In this document: positions 10,995 through 21,255 of the stretch, one piece after another | How the letters are laid out: the number at the start of each line of letters is the position of its first letter | Numbering within the stretch: position 1 is the stretch's first letter | DNA from: Undaria pinnatifida | Taxonomy: Eukaryota; Sar; Phaeophyceae; Laminariales; Alariaceae | Direction of reading: 5' to 3' | Assembly (NCBI GenBank): GCA_012845835.1 | Contig: JABAKD010000013.1 | Coordinates: 14,687,016 to 14,751,015, forward strand | Length of the DNA: 64,000 bases | Translations under genes and position numbers: made by a program | The notes under the pieces: generated by a model | Seen by the model: only the letters and a program-made list of their open reading frames with translations | Database searches by the model: none | Told to the model about the DNA's origin: nothing

Positions 10995-11320
10995 CACAGC
11001 AGCAGCAACGACATTGCTAGGTGCTGACGAAAAATCATCTGCGGTCACAACAGCGGCGGCAGGCTCATGTACAACAGTGGGTACGCTCGATACAGCAGTA
11101 CCAATGGCACTGCGAGGCGCTAACACCTAAGCATCTGCGGTCGCATCAGCTACGGCAGGCTCATGTACAGCAGCGGGCACGCTCGCCACAGCGGTACCAA
11201 CAACACTGCGAGGCGCTGAGGCCGAAGTATCTGCGGTTCAAACAGCGGTGGCAGGCTCGTGTACAGCAGTGGCTACGCTCGCCACCGCAGCAGCGGCAGC
11301 AGCCGCTTCTGCGGCTGCTA
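10995..11320. repeat. 96-bp tandem repeat, about three units
   Basis: The block (C/T)ATCTGCGGT followed by CAGCGG, GGCAGGCTC and TGTACAGCAG recurs at 11036, 11132 and 11228, exactly 96 bp (32 codons) apart. In one plus-strand frame the units read as Ala/Thr-rich peptides, interrupted by a stop. The reverse strand is also partly open. Strand of any real coding is undecided. Confidence 0.85.
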
Positions 11321-11770
11321 GGCGCCTGAGGCGACGAGCGCTCCGAGCCGAGGGCTCCCGTAAAGCGGGGGCAGTCTCGACATCTAAAACCGTACTACCA
11401 ATGGAGCGTTCAATACTGTTTGCAAGTGGTACTGGGTCGCCCGAACATAGCCGGTGGGCACAGCAGCGTTACTATCCGCAGGAAACAATATCTCAGTGCG
11501 ATCTGATTTGTATATATCAGAGGTTGTGCGGGGATTCGCCCCAGCCACGGGCGGGGGGAAATTCCCCGAGAGCAGACCCTCGAGCCTCCCTACCAGGGCC
11601 AGCTCCGACCGTCCCTCTACCAGGAGCGGCTGCTGCGGTGGGTGGAGGGTATGCCTCGGCAAAACTGTGCTTGGTTTGGCTCGTATGGCTTGATTATGCA
11701 TCGGCTTGTGTACAAACTCGCATCTGAACCAGGGCCGAGGCCAAGGCTATCTGCCAAAAGGGTGTACATG

Positions 11771-12148
11771 GACCACAACGCTACCCCAGCGGTGCTGGGT
11801 AGTGCCAGGGACAGAGGCATGGCTGATGACTTCAACGGCAGTGCTCCACCAGCAGAACTTGGAAGGGTTCGGAAAAGAGGCGTGGTCGGTGGCGTGAACG
11901 GCAACGCTACACCAGCAGGACTGGGTATGGCTCGGGACAGAGGCGTGGCCGATGGCGTGAACGGCAGCGCTACACCAGCAGGACTGGGTACGGCTCGGGA
12001 CAGAGGCGTGGCTGGTGGCGTGAACGGCAACGCTTCACCAGCAGGACTGGGTATGGCTCGGGACAGAGGCGTGCCTGGTGGCGTGGACGGCAACGCTACA
12101 CCATCAGGGCTGGGTATGGCTCGGGACAGAGGCGTGGCTGGCGGGTTC
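11771..12148. repeat. 63-bp tandem repeat, six units, open on both strands
   Basis: Units of exactly 63 bp (21 codons), for example starting AACGGCAACGCTACACCAGC at 11897, 11960 and 12023. The first two units (from about 11771) are more diverged, the last four nearly identical. Plus strand reads NATPAGLGMARDRG-type repeats within a 218-residue frame (11642-12298). Minus strand reads Pro/Ser-rich TPLSRAIPSPAG repeats within a 191-residue frame (11617-12192). Differences between units are not concentrated at third codon positions in either frame, so selection for coding is not evident. Confidence 0.85.
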
Positions 12149-12159
12149 GCGCAACAGAA

Positions 12160-13434
12160 GGCGCGTATGGTTGTTGAAACCTCGGCGTGCATATTGATTC
12201 AAAATCATGTCTGGGTCAAAATATCTAGCTTCGCCGGAGGCGCGGCCCTCCTCGCGAACGTGGTCGGTGGGGGGGTGGCTCACTGGCACCGTGGGTGAGC
12301 TGGTCTATGGCAAGGGGCTCTTCCAGGGGCGCCCAGCTTGTTTCAGAGGGACGTGGGGAGCCCGTGCTAGGTTGGTTCATCGGTGGACGGGGAAAGAAGC
12401 GAGAGCTAGCTGCATACTCTACTCGTAAGTTGGTGAAGTGAGCGATCGATGGGAAAGCTGCGAAGGGAGAGTGCCCAAAACCGCAACGACGCCATGTATA
12501 AAAGTATTAAAGGGCAGTTACAGGCACAGGCCACCCTTTCCAGGTTTCTGTACTATTAATAGGCAGGTTCCACGTTGGCCACTCACTTGTACTAGATAAG
12601 CTATTGTATTAGTTCCACAAACTCCACGGACGAACTGAATAGCATCCAATTCCGCGAGGCAAAAGCAGCATCCCCTATTTCCCATACGCACATGCCTTCA
12701 AAGGCATGTGAAACCCTTTTACATCCAGCCATATCCCATATGTTACGCCTTGTTAGGCTCCCAGGGGAATACCATAACACCTTTCTGATCTTCTTGCACC
12801 ATATTCTTCAGAACGCTTCCTCCTGCCGTTTTTTTGGGGGGGATTTTTCTTCTTTTTTCTCTCTTAGTTCTTATTTTACTGGTTTGTATGGTCTGGCTTG
12901 TAATGTTGTGAAATTGGGGTATTATTGCACCCGGTACGTTAGCATTTCAATTTCTTTACCTTGATAAATTGTGATTTTGTTTTATGTTTGCTCTTGTCTC
13001 AGTCTGTGACCACATCTTTGTATCTCTCTAGGATGAAGAATCAGCACGGCCACTGGATATACTGATGATGTCTTTGCGTAGAAAGAACGGCTTAATGTGA
13101 AGACAACCCTTTCGAGACTAGACTATATATTTTATGGTACTTTGTGGTTTAAAGTTTTGGTATACGTCATTAATTGCAGTTATTCAAAAAATCATCAAAC
13201 ATGAAATGTACAAATAAATACGAAAAACACAACGCACGAATGCACAATACGAACACCACAGGCAAGAGGTACAAAAACAGCGAATCTGCCGGCACGGCAC
13301 CATTGACTAATGGCTAAAGAGCGTGGCGGAGCAACCAGCTATACCACCACCGCCCACCGCCTTAGCCACCTTTACCAAAGCACAAGAAGAACAGCCATAA
13401 TAAGCACCAAGTGTGTGTTCGGTACGGTACGTAA
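12160..13434. other. No gene seen
   Basis: From about 12450 to 13300 the sequence is AT-richer with T-runs (about 12830-12880). No recognisable coding sequence, and no repeat shared with other parts of the window. Confidence 0.35.
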
Positions 13435-13870
13435 CGAGGCGTACCGGCGGTATATGCCGCCGGTATTACCGGTACCGGACACTTCGGTAAGTTCGGTACG
13501 GCTTCAATACCGGTACGACATCAATACTGGTACCGGAAATTTCGGTAAGTTCGGCACGACATCAATAGCGGTACTGGCGGTGCCAGTACAGACTTTCGTA
13601 CCTGTACCGGACAAATCGGTAAGAAGTTCGGTACGACGTCAATACCGGTACCCGACATTTCGGTAAGTTCGGTACGACATCAATACCGGTACCGGAAACT
13701 TCGGGAAGTTCGGGAGGACATCAATACCAGTACCGGCGGTACCGGTAAGCACGTATGCACCGAGCCGGTGCCGGTATTGGTACAACACCGCTACCGGTAC
13801 CGGACACCTCGGTAAGATCGGCACAACAGCAACCCGGTACCGGACATTTCGGTTCGTTTGGCACGATATT
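13435..13870. repeat. Minisatellite with ACCGGT/GGTACC palindromes, 41-48 bp
   Basis: Degenerate units of the type CCGGACACTTCGGTAAGTTC, then GGTACGACATCAATACCGG, repeat about every 41-48 bp. The joint between units is the palindrome CCGGTACCGG. Open frames (CPVPV or YRYR repeats) are by-products. Confidence 0.85.
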
Positions 13871-14440
13871 AACCCGATTCCACCACATTGTGACGTCATC
13901 CCTTGGAGCTTTGGCTCCAGGCAGCACCCCAGGCCACACACACCCTGGTCCCCAAGCATCTTCTAGTACGTTCGGTATGCCGAGACTCTGAGCACGCATG
14001 AACAACGACGCAAAATCCCAGAGGGAGGTGGCCTCCAGCAGTGGTGTCACCGCCTCTGGTGGAGGGTCATCTGTAAAGTGTGCCAGCTCCCACACACACC
14101 AGCGCCGGCGGCAGAAGTTATTGACAAGGACGCGGAAAAGAAAGCCGTGTCGGTGATTTTGCCTGCTCCTGTGTACAACTCGCTCACAGGAGACGTGCAC
14201 GAGTTGCCGGCGGAGATTATCAAAGCCGTCGATGGTTTCCCGGGGCCGGCCGGTTTTTGGGGGGGAAGGGACGCATGAAGCCTCGTTTATGTACTCGATT
14301 GGCGTGTACGTCGAAAAAAACGACGGGAAGACGGCGCCCTGCTGATAATCCAAATCGTACCTTACCTTTTGATCACCCTATCGAGGCGAAGAGAAAATAA
14401 GAGAAAAATGTTGAAAATATAAGAACCAATTATAGCTCAG
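13871..14440. other. Unique segment between two related minisatellites
   Basis: Both strands are open over much of this stretch. Minus strand 13880-14340 includes PEAVTPLLEATSLWDFASLF. Plus strand 14078-14278 includes AVSVILPAPVYNSLTGDVHE. Either could be a remnant of a host or mobile gene, but I recognise neither and cannot choose a strand. Confidence 0.25.
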
Positions 14441-14740
14441 TACAATTTTATACCTCAGCGGGTACCCCCGGCCAATACCGGACATGCTCTGTACATGTAC
14501 CATGTACCGCCAGTTAATGTCCAGTTTATGTACCTAAGCACAAGTGTGCGTCGGTACCTTACCGGCGATCTTTACCGCCGGTACTGCCGGTATATGTATT
14601 CAAGTGTGTGCCGGTGCCGGTAACGTTACCGGTACCGGACGCTTCGGTAAGTTCGGTACGACGTCAATACCGGTACCGGACACTTCGGTAAGTTCCGTAC
14701 GACATCCATACCGGTACCGAGAATGCCTGTACCGTACCTA
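14441..14740. repeat. Second copy of the ACCGGT/GGTACC minisatellite
   Basis: Same unit as 13435-13870. Two clean units at 14642 and 14683 are 41 bp apart. More diverged units precede them from about 14460, with TACCGCCGGTA and GTACATGTAC variants. Confidence 0.8.
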
Positions 14741-14967
14741 ACACACCCTTGATAAACACAGCCGACCACCAGCACCACACCGCAAGCACAGCCACTAGAA
14801 AGAAAGATTACCACATGGTACAATCGTTCTTGCGGCAGAGTTCGGAATACTCCATAAGAAGACGTCGCCCGTGTGGAAACACTTGTCGAAGTTTGAGCCG
14901 ACACAGTGCTCTAAAATTAAAACGTGAGAGCACGGTAGCCGCGACGTTTTCTGCCAAAAATAATATA

Positions 14968-16530
14968 TATATTATAAAAAATGAAAATACACTCCAGCTG
15001 TGAGATCGAAGATTTCGTCGAAACTCACCTTTTCAAGCTGTGTGTGATACTCCGATCGCGCGCATTACGAGTTGTGTGTCCTCATTAAGGATATAGGTCG
15101 GCGACTCCCCTTACAACTACAGTGTAGCTATCAGGGTCAACAGGGTGATTTTAGTCAGTCTGCGCGCGGAAACTATAAAACCCGTTTCTGAGGCGGACAA
15201 AATCTGACAGCTGTGGAGGGAAATGTATCCTTTTATCTAGTGAATCTTGTAAGTCGAATAACCGGTGAGGGGGGGGGGGAGTTTTGAATGACGTGGGGGC
15301 CTGGTTTTGATCAAAAGCGAGCGGGTTTGGAGGGGGAGGGGGGGGGGGAAGGGGGGGCAATTTGTGCATGTAAGCAATGAATCCTTTCGAGGGGAAAAAT
15401 CTGACGGTTTTGGCATCAGTTTATTATTGGGGCGGGGTTGGGGCGGGGGTGGGGCGTGTGGGGCAGCTCAATATGTGCGTAGAAACTATACATTATTTTG
15501 AGGGGATAAATGTGACGGTTTTGGAAATAATGCATCAGTTTATCATGTATATCCTGGGGTAAGTCGTACAATCAGTGAGTAGAGAGAGGGTGGAGTGTTC
15601 GAGGGGGTGGGGTTGGGATGGTTTTGGGGGGGGGGAGGTGGGGGGTGGGGGCGGGGGGGGGGCGGGGGAGGTGGGGGGTGGGGGCGGGGGGGGGGCGGGG
15701 GGGGGGCGGGGAAAGGAAGGGTTTTAGGTGAGGAGTTTGTTATACGTGTGGTGCTAGGTCTAGGCGATGGTGTGGGTGATGGGGAAGAAGGGGGCGTTCG
15801 GGGCGGGGGGGTGGGGAAAGCAGCGGCATGGATGGCTCTCGAAAGATAATGAGGTGATATCCTGTGCGTAAAGTGTTTATTAATCTGGCGGATTTCGATA
15901 TTTATTTGGTGGGGCGTTTGAGTAAGGGAGAGCGAGAGGGGGGGGGGGGGATTTTTTAGCAGGTTTAGGTCACAAATAATATTCAAATACACTTCGGCTG
16001 TGAGATCAAAGATATGTAGGGGCTTGTTGTACGCGTGGTGCTAGGTCTAGGCGATCGTGCGGGTGGTTGGAAAAGAGGGGGCGTTGAAGGGGGGGGGTCG
16101 GGGGGAAAAGAATTGAAAATTACGTCATGGATGGTCAGAAAGGTAATGACGTGATATCAACTGTGTATAGGTGTTTATTACTCTGGCCGATTTCGATTGT
16201 GAGTGGGGCGTTTGGACAAACTAGGCGGAAGGGGGGGGGGGATCGGGGGACGGGGGGGGGGGGGCGGGGGGGGGGGGGGGGAAGGGTTGGGGTTTTTCAT
16301 GAACAAGAGGGGTCAGGGGAGAGGGAGGGGAGGGGGGGGGGGGGGCGGGGGGCGGGACATTTCAATATGTGCGCGGAAACTATAAATCCTCGAAGGGGAC
16401 AAACCTGACGATTGAAGCCCTTTATATCATCTGGCTTGTAATGTTTACTATTCTAGAAGGTTTGATGTTCGATGCAGCATGCAACCCAGTGTTTATGTGT
16501 AGTAAATAAAGTGTTAAATCTTCATAAGTC
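14968..16530 (+). repeat. FB-family modular repeat, long copy
   Basis: Starts with the AT-rich lead (ATATTATAAAAA) and tip ACACTCCAGCTGTGAGATCG, then the terminus through TTTTCAAGCTGTGTGTGATA and CCGATCGCGCGCATTACG. Modules follow: GCGCGGAAACTATAAAACCC (about 15165), related ones near 15375 and 15475, then the GTGCTAGGTCTAGGCGATG block (about 15752) and the ATGGATGGCTCTCGAAAG block (about 15828). A second terminus-like block lies at about 15985-16015, then the GTGCTAGGTC block again, and an inner end at about 16360-16530 shared with 20.3 and 34.7 kb. Modules are separated by G-runs, always G on the strand read inward from the tip. Confidence 0.85.
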
Positions 16531-16689
16531 GTTGTTTATATACCGTCGTCCCGTTCCACCGTGAGAAATATATACCTTCCCGCCCCCCCAGCAAAAATTA
16601 TATGAAAAGATTTCAAAGATGAGTTCGACTATAGCATTAAATAAATATTCCACCTACTGCTGTGCGGTATTAAGGGTAGCGCTTTTTTT

Positions 16690-17545
16690 CTTGTAATATG
16701 TTATAAAAATAAAAATACGCTCCAGCTGTGAGATCAAAGATTTTGTCGTAAACTCATCTTTGCAAGCTGTGTGTGATACTCCGATCGCGCGTATTACTGG
16801 CTTTGTGTCATCATTAAGGATATAGGTCGGCGACTCCCCTTGGAACTACAGTGTAGCTTGTGCGACAGTCAAACAGGGTGATGTTAGTCTGTCTGTGCGC
16901 GGAAACTATAACGCCCTTTTTTGAGGGGGACAAAACCTGACAGCTGTGGACGGAAATGCATCAGTTTATCAAGTGTATGCCGTAAGTCGTGCAGCCAGCG
17001 AGGAGAGGGCGGAGTGTTCGAAGGGGTCGGGGGGGGGGGGTTGGGGAAGGGGGGGGGGGGGTTGGGGAAGGGGTGGGGGGTTGGGGAAGGGGGGGGGGGG
17101 GTTGGGGAAGGGGGGGGGGGGTTGGGGAAGGGGGGGGGGAGAGGATTTCCGACAGTTTTCGGTCTTATAGATGTAGGGACTGGCTATACACGTGGTGCTA
17201 GGTCTAGGCGATGGTTCGGTTCGTGGGGGAGGAGGTGGCGTTTGGGGGAGGGCGGGGGAGGGGAATGAGTTGGAGCTACGGCATGAATGGCTAAAAAACA
17301 TAATGAGGTGATATCAACTGCCTGGTAGTGTTTATTACTCTGGCATATTATGATATTGGGCGGGGTGTTTGAACAAGAGGGAGCGGGGGAAAATAAATTA
17401 AAATAAAACAAAAGGGGGGGGAGGGGGGGATGTGGGGGGGGATCGGAGCTACGACACGGATGTCTAGGAAGATGATGAGGAGCTGTCAGCTGCCTGGTAG
17501 TGTTTCTTACTCTGGCAGAATTTGATTTTAGGTGGGGCGTTTGCC
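16690..17545 (+). repeat. FB-family modular repeat copy
   Basis: AT lead and tip at about 16700-16720 (TACGCTCCAGCTGTGAGATC), terminus to about 16880, then the GCGCGGAAACTATAAC module. A G-run block, the GTGCTAGGTCTAGGCGATGG block (about 17198) and two successive GGAGCTACGGCATGAATGGC-type blocks (about 17265 and 17450) follow. It lies head to tail behind the previous copy. Confidence 0.85.
17025..17140 (+). repeat. G-run array with TTGGGGAAGG spacers
   Basis: Runs of 4 to 13 G alternate with TTGGGGAAGG about every 22-25 bp, at least five times. On this strand it has the pattern needed for G-quadruplexes. It is the longest ordered version of the G-runs that separate modules in the FB family. 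Confidence 0.9.
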
Positions 17546-19235
17546 ACGATGGTACACTGTCTCGTCCGGGTTCGTGGTGAAACAGTATTGACACCGGCCA
17601 CAGCTGTGGGGAAACCAACAAGTCGTTGTGCGATACCGTCCCGTCATGTTCAGAGTTTTTACTCCAACAGTCCCGTCCCGCCCCGCCAATAGTTATATAT
17701 ATATATATCACCGTCGTCCCGTCTTCAATTTTTATCCCGTCAAACGGGTTAAAACTTTCCCGTGCCGTCCCATCTCAATAGTTACTCAAAGTGATAGGCC
17801 TTAGACGGTTCCGCCAGTCCCCCGTGGCCTTAAAAACGTGAATGGGATGAACGTAAGCTCTCTTCATGTATCCATACAGAGGGAACTAAGCTGTGGTTCC
17901 CGAGGTTTGACGATTTCCGTGAGGCGTTTTTCATAGGTCATTCTACCGGGTATGATCCTGGAGACATGATAGAGCTGTTGCGGAAAAGACAAGTTAAACA
18001 AAAATACAATAAAATAGGGAGCAAAACGGTATGGCCTGCGCGACCCCTTAAACGCCCAGCCATGTACATTCTAGTATAATGCTATCAACCGATATGTCCC
18101 TTGGGCACGTGCCCACCTGTCGTGCAAAACTGCTGCCTGCCACGGGCACGCTTGACGCATCGTTAATCAACCGCGACGCTTGTTCCAAACAATCGGGAAC
18201 AAAGATGAAAGTATCTCGTGCAGCTATATTTTGAAAATAAAAAGTTCACTCCAGCTGTGAGATCGAAGACGTTGTCGAAACTCATATTATTCGCACACTA
18301 CTAACTGTGTGTGATTTGCAGCTATATATCGTTACTGCTACTATTATTTCTGTAGAAGAAAGTGGTGACCAGTGCTAACCAAGGCTGACCAAGGCTGTGC
18401 TAGGCCAGGCTTAGCTACGGTAGGGTAGGGTAGGGTTCCCCTATTTCCCCTATTTAATAGCTGGTTTGAGCCACCGGTATCACTGAATCCGTGTACCTCA
18501 CGGACGAATATATTTTTGGCGGTTATTTCATGGCAGAGAAGCTTACCACTCCATCGCGGATTTTTTCATATCGCAGTTTGTTTAAAAACAGCACGAAAGC
18601 TTAAGGCCAAAGAGGCACCTGGGTTAGCTTACTAATGCGGTTACTGGCGCGAGGGACCTCGAGCAACTGCAGGTAAGCCCCCTAAACGTGACCAAGTGAC
18701 GTCACAAAATACATACGGTAGCCTGGGTCCCTACTGCTAATACTACTACTACTACTGCTGCAAAAAAAAGAAAGCGCTCAACTGTCTGATCTCTCCGGGG
18801 AGGTGGAGACATCGAGGTCGAGACATCGAGGTCGAGACATCGAGCGAGGTGGGCCCGCCTGGCAAGTAGCGATCCTGGTCTGGATCTTGATCGATCGAAA
18901 GCTCCACCGCCTCATGTGGACCGGACGTTTGAGTTTGTTTGCAATTAAGTCAAAAATCAAAGGGGTCAACAGCCTCCAGCGGCGTGTATCTAGGCGCAAT
19001 TCGATGCGAGTCGAACAGGAGGGGAGAAAGGGCTGAGTTATTTTCTGGACAGAAATGAAGGCGCTCACCCTCACACCGTAGTGGGGAGGGGGAAGAAGAG
19101 CCGCCCCAACGCCGGATCTGAGATACAGCTCCTTCATGTAGGAAGGGAAGGGGGAAGGAGAAAATAAAAGCGCGAAGACAATAACAATAGAAGGGATGAT
19201 GAGCACAAGAACGTACATCCCAGGTACCGGGTGTT
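17546..19235. other. No gene seen
   Basis: Contains an FB terminal fragment (listed separately), repeated TGCCGTCCCGTC-like words at about 17620-17770, a short GGTAGGGTAG run (about 18418) and a 15-bp direct repeat, CGAGGTCGAGACAT, about 18806-18845. A 146-residue minus-strand frame (18778-19218) has no recognisable features. Confidence 0.35.
18228..18325 (+). repeat. FB-family terminus fragment
   Basis: TTCACTCCAGCTGTGAGATC and GTCGAAACTCATATT match the family tip. The following part is altered by a short insertion, and no modules follow. Confidence 0.75.
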
Positions 19236-20516
19236 ATGATGAAAAAAAATATATACTCCAGCCGTGAGATCGAATATTTTGTCGAAACTCATCTTTGCAA
19301 GCTGTGCGTGATACTCCGATCGCGCGTATTATGGGTTGTGTGTCCTCATTAAGGATATAGGTCGGCGATTCCCCCTGCAACTACAGTGTAGCTATCAGGG
19401 TCAACAAGGTGATGTTAATCAGTCTGTGCGCGGAAACTATAAAACCCGTTTTCGAGGGGGACAAAATCTGACAGCTGTGGAAGGAAATACATCCATTTAT
19501 CAAGTGTATCGTGTAAGTCGAATGACCGGTAAGGGGAGGGCGGCGTGTTCAAGGGCGTGGGGGCCTGGGTTTGAACAAGAGGGGGCGGGGGGGGGGGACT
19601 CAAAACGTGCGTGGGGAAACTATAGATCCTTTAAAGGGATAAATCTGACGGTTTTGGAAGGAATGCGCCGGTTTATTATGTATATCCTGTATGTCGTATA
19701 ACCAGTGAGACGAGGGCGGAGTGTTCGAGGGGGTGGGGGGTGGGGTGGGTAGGGGGGGGGGGCAAAAGGGGTTTTGACAGCTTTAGGTCGCATAGATGTA
19801 GGGACTGACTATACGCGTGGTGCTAGGTATAGGCGATGGTGCGGGTGCTGGGGAAGGAGGGGGCGTTGGGGGTTGGGGGGCTTTAACAGGTTTGGGTCGC
19901 ATAGATGTAGAGGCTTGTTGTACGCGTGGTGCTGGGTTAGGCGATCGTATGGGTGGTGGGGAAGGAGGGGGGGGGGGGGGCGGGGGGGGGGGGGGGGGAT
20001 TAAAGCTACGTCATGGATGAATGGCTAGAAAGATAATGACGTGATATCAATTGCGTAGAAGTATTTATTACTCTGGCCGATTTCGATTTTAGGTGGGCCG
20101 TTTGAACAAGAGCGAACGCGGAAAAACGAACGGGGGGGGGGCGCGGAAATGAATTGGAGCTACGGCATGGATAGCTAAAAAGATAATGAGGTGATATCAG
20201 CTGGCTGGTAGTGTTTACTACTCTGGCAGATTTTGATTTCAGGTGGGGCGTTTGAACAAGAGGGATCGAGGGGGGCGGGGGGCGGGGGGCGGGGGGCGGG
20301 CGAGACACTTCAATATGTGCGCGGAAACTATAAATCCTTGAAGGGGACAAATCTGACGGTTGCAGCAATTATACATCCCTTTATATCACCTGCCTGGTAT
20401 TGTTTACTGAGTATTATTCTCGCGGATTTGATGTTATTATACAGTGTATAGCTTCATAATTTGTTACTACTGTAGTACATGGATCGCAAGATGGAACATT
20501 TCAATCGATAGGTACA
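19236..20516 (+). repeat. FB-family modular repeat, long copy
   Basis: Tip at about 19255 (ACTCCAGCCGTGAGATCGAA), terminus, GCGCGGAAACTATAAAACCC module (about 19428), a second related module (about 19610), two GTGGTGCTAGGT blocks (about 19817 and 19924) and two ATGGATGGCTAGAAAG-type blocks (about 20010 and 20166). The inner end, AATATGTGCGCGGAAACTAT (about 20312), runs into CATGGATCGCAAGATGGAAC. The inner end matches 34.66-34.98 kb, so it is a genuine part of the element. Together with the following duplication this is the most extended copy in the window. Confidence 0.85.
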
Positions 20517-21255
20517 ACCATGTAATTGCCATGGTTTTACCGTGCCGGTGTGGGGCTCTGACATTGCTAATTATATGAAAGAGATACATCTTGCAAAATA
20601 CAACAGGCGTGGTGATGTGGTCATGTAATGTCACCACCATTGGGCACAAGGGCGAGAAGTGCAAATCGTCAGCGTTTTGAAAGGAACGCGTGGTGTACCC
20701 GCGCTCACCTACGGTACTTCGTTAGTCATGCTTCGTTTGGCATAAGTTGGGAGGCGATCAAGCTGAGGGTAAGTACGAAATACCCTACGTAATAGGTTGG
20801 TACTGTGGTCTACCGCAATTTCAATTTATCTGCCCGTACTTCCTTTCCCATTATTATTAGCTCAAATGTACGATTTTACGCCCATGGTTTACTGTGCCAA
20901 TGTGAGGCTCTGAGGTCGCCAATTCCAGGACAGAGATACATCTTAAAAATACAGCAAGCGAGGTGATGTGGTTATGCTATGTCACCACTACTGAACACGA
21001 GGGGGAAAGGTGCAAATCGTCATTGTTTTTATTGGTGCGCTTGATGTTCCCGCGCTCAATGACGTTACTTTGGTAGGCATATGCTACTGCGTTTGGTAGA
21101 GGTTGTCAGGCGATCATACAGACGGCAGGTAGACACGAGATGCCCTGCGTAATAGGTTGGTTGTGTGGTCTACTGCAGTTTTAACATATCTGCCTGTACT
21201 TCCTCTTACTTCACATTATTATGTTCTAGTTTACGATTGTACGCCCTGTTATTAG
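20517..21255. repeat. 353-bp tandem duplication at the inner end of an FB copy
   Basis: Two diverged copies start at CCATGG (20529 and 20882). They share blocks such as TGTGCCAATGTGAGGCTCTG, AGAGATACATCTT, GTGATGTGGT, CCCGCGCTCA, CGTAATAGGTTGGT and TATCTGCC...GTACTTCCT. A partial third copy occurs at about 34865-34990, again at the inner end of an FB copy. No coding potential seen. Confidence 0.8.

Noticed and set aside
11036-12148. Confident secreted repeat protein
   Set aside because: Both strands are open, a stop interrupts the plus-strand 96-bp array, and differences between units do not favour silent positions.
15595-15850. Glycine-rich or proline-rich protein genes in FB copies (also at 3402-3734, 17000-17270, 43020-43300, 55490-55890)
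   Set aside because: Frames are produced by G-runs and C-runs whose lengths differ freely between copies, with frame changes each time.
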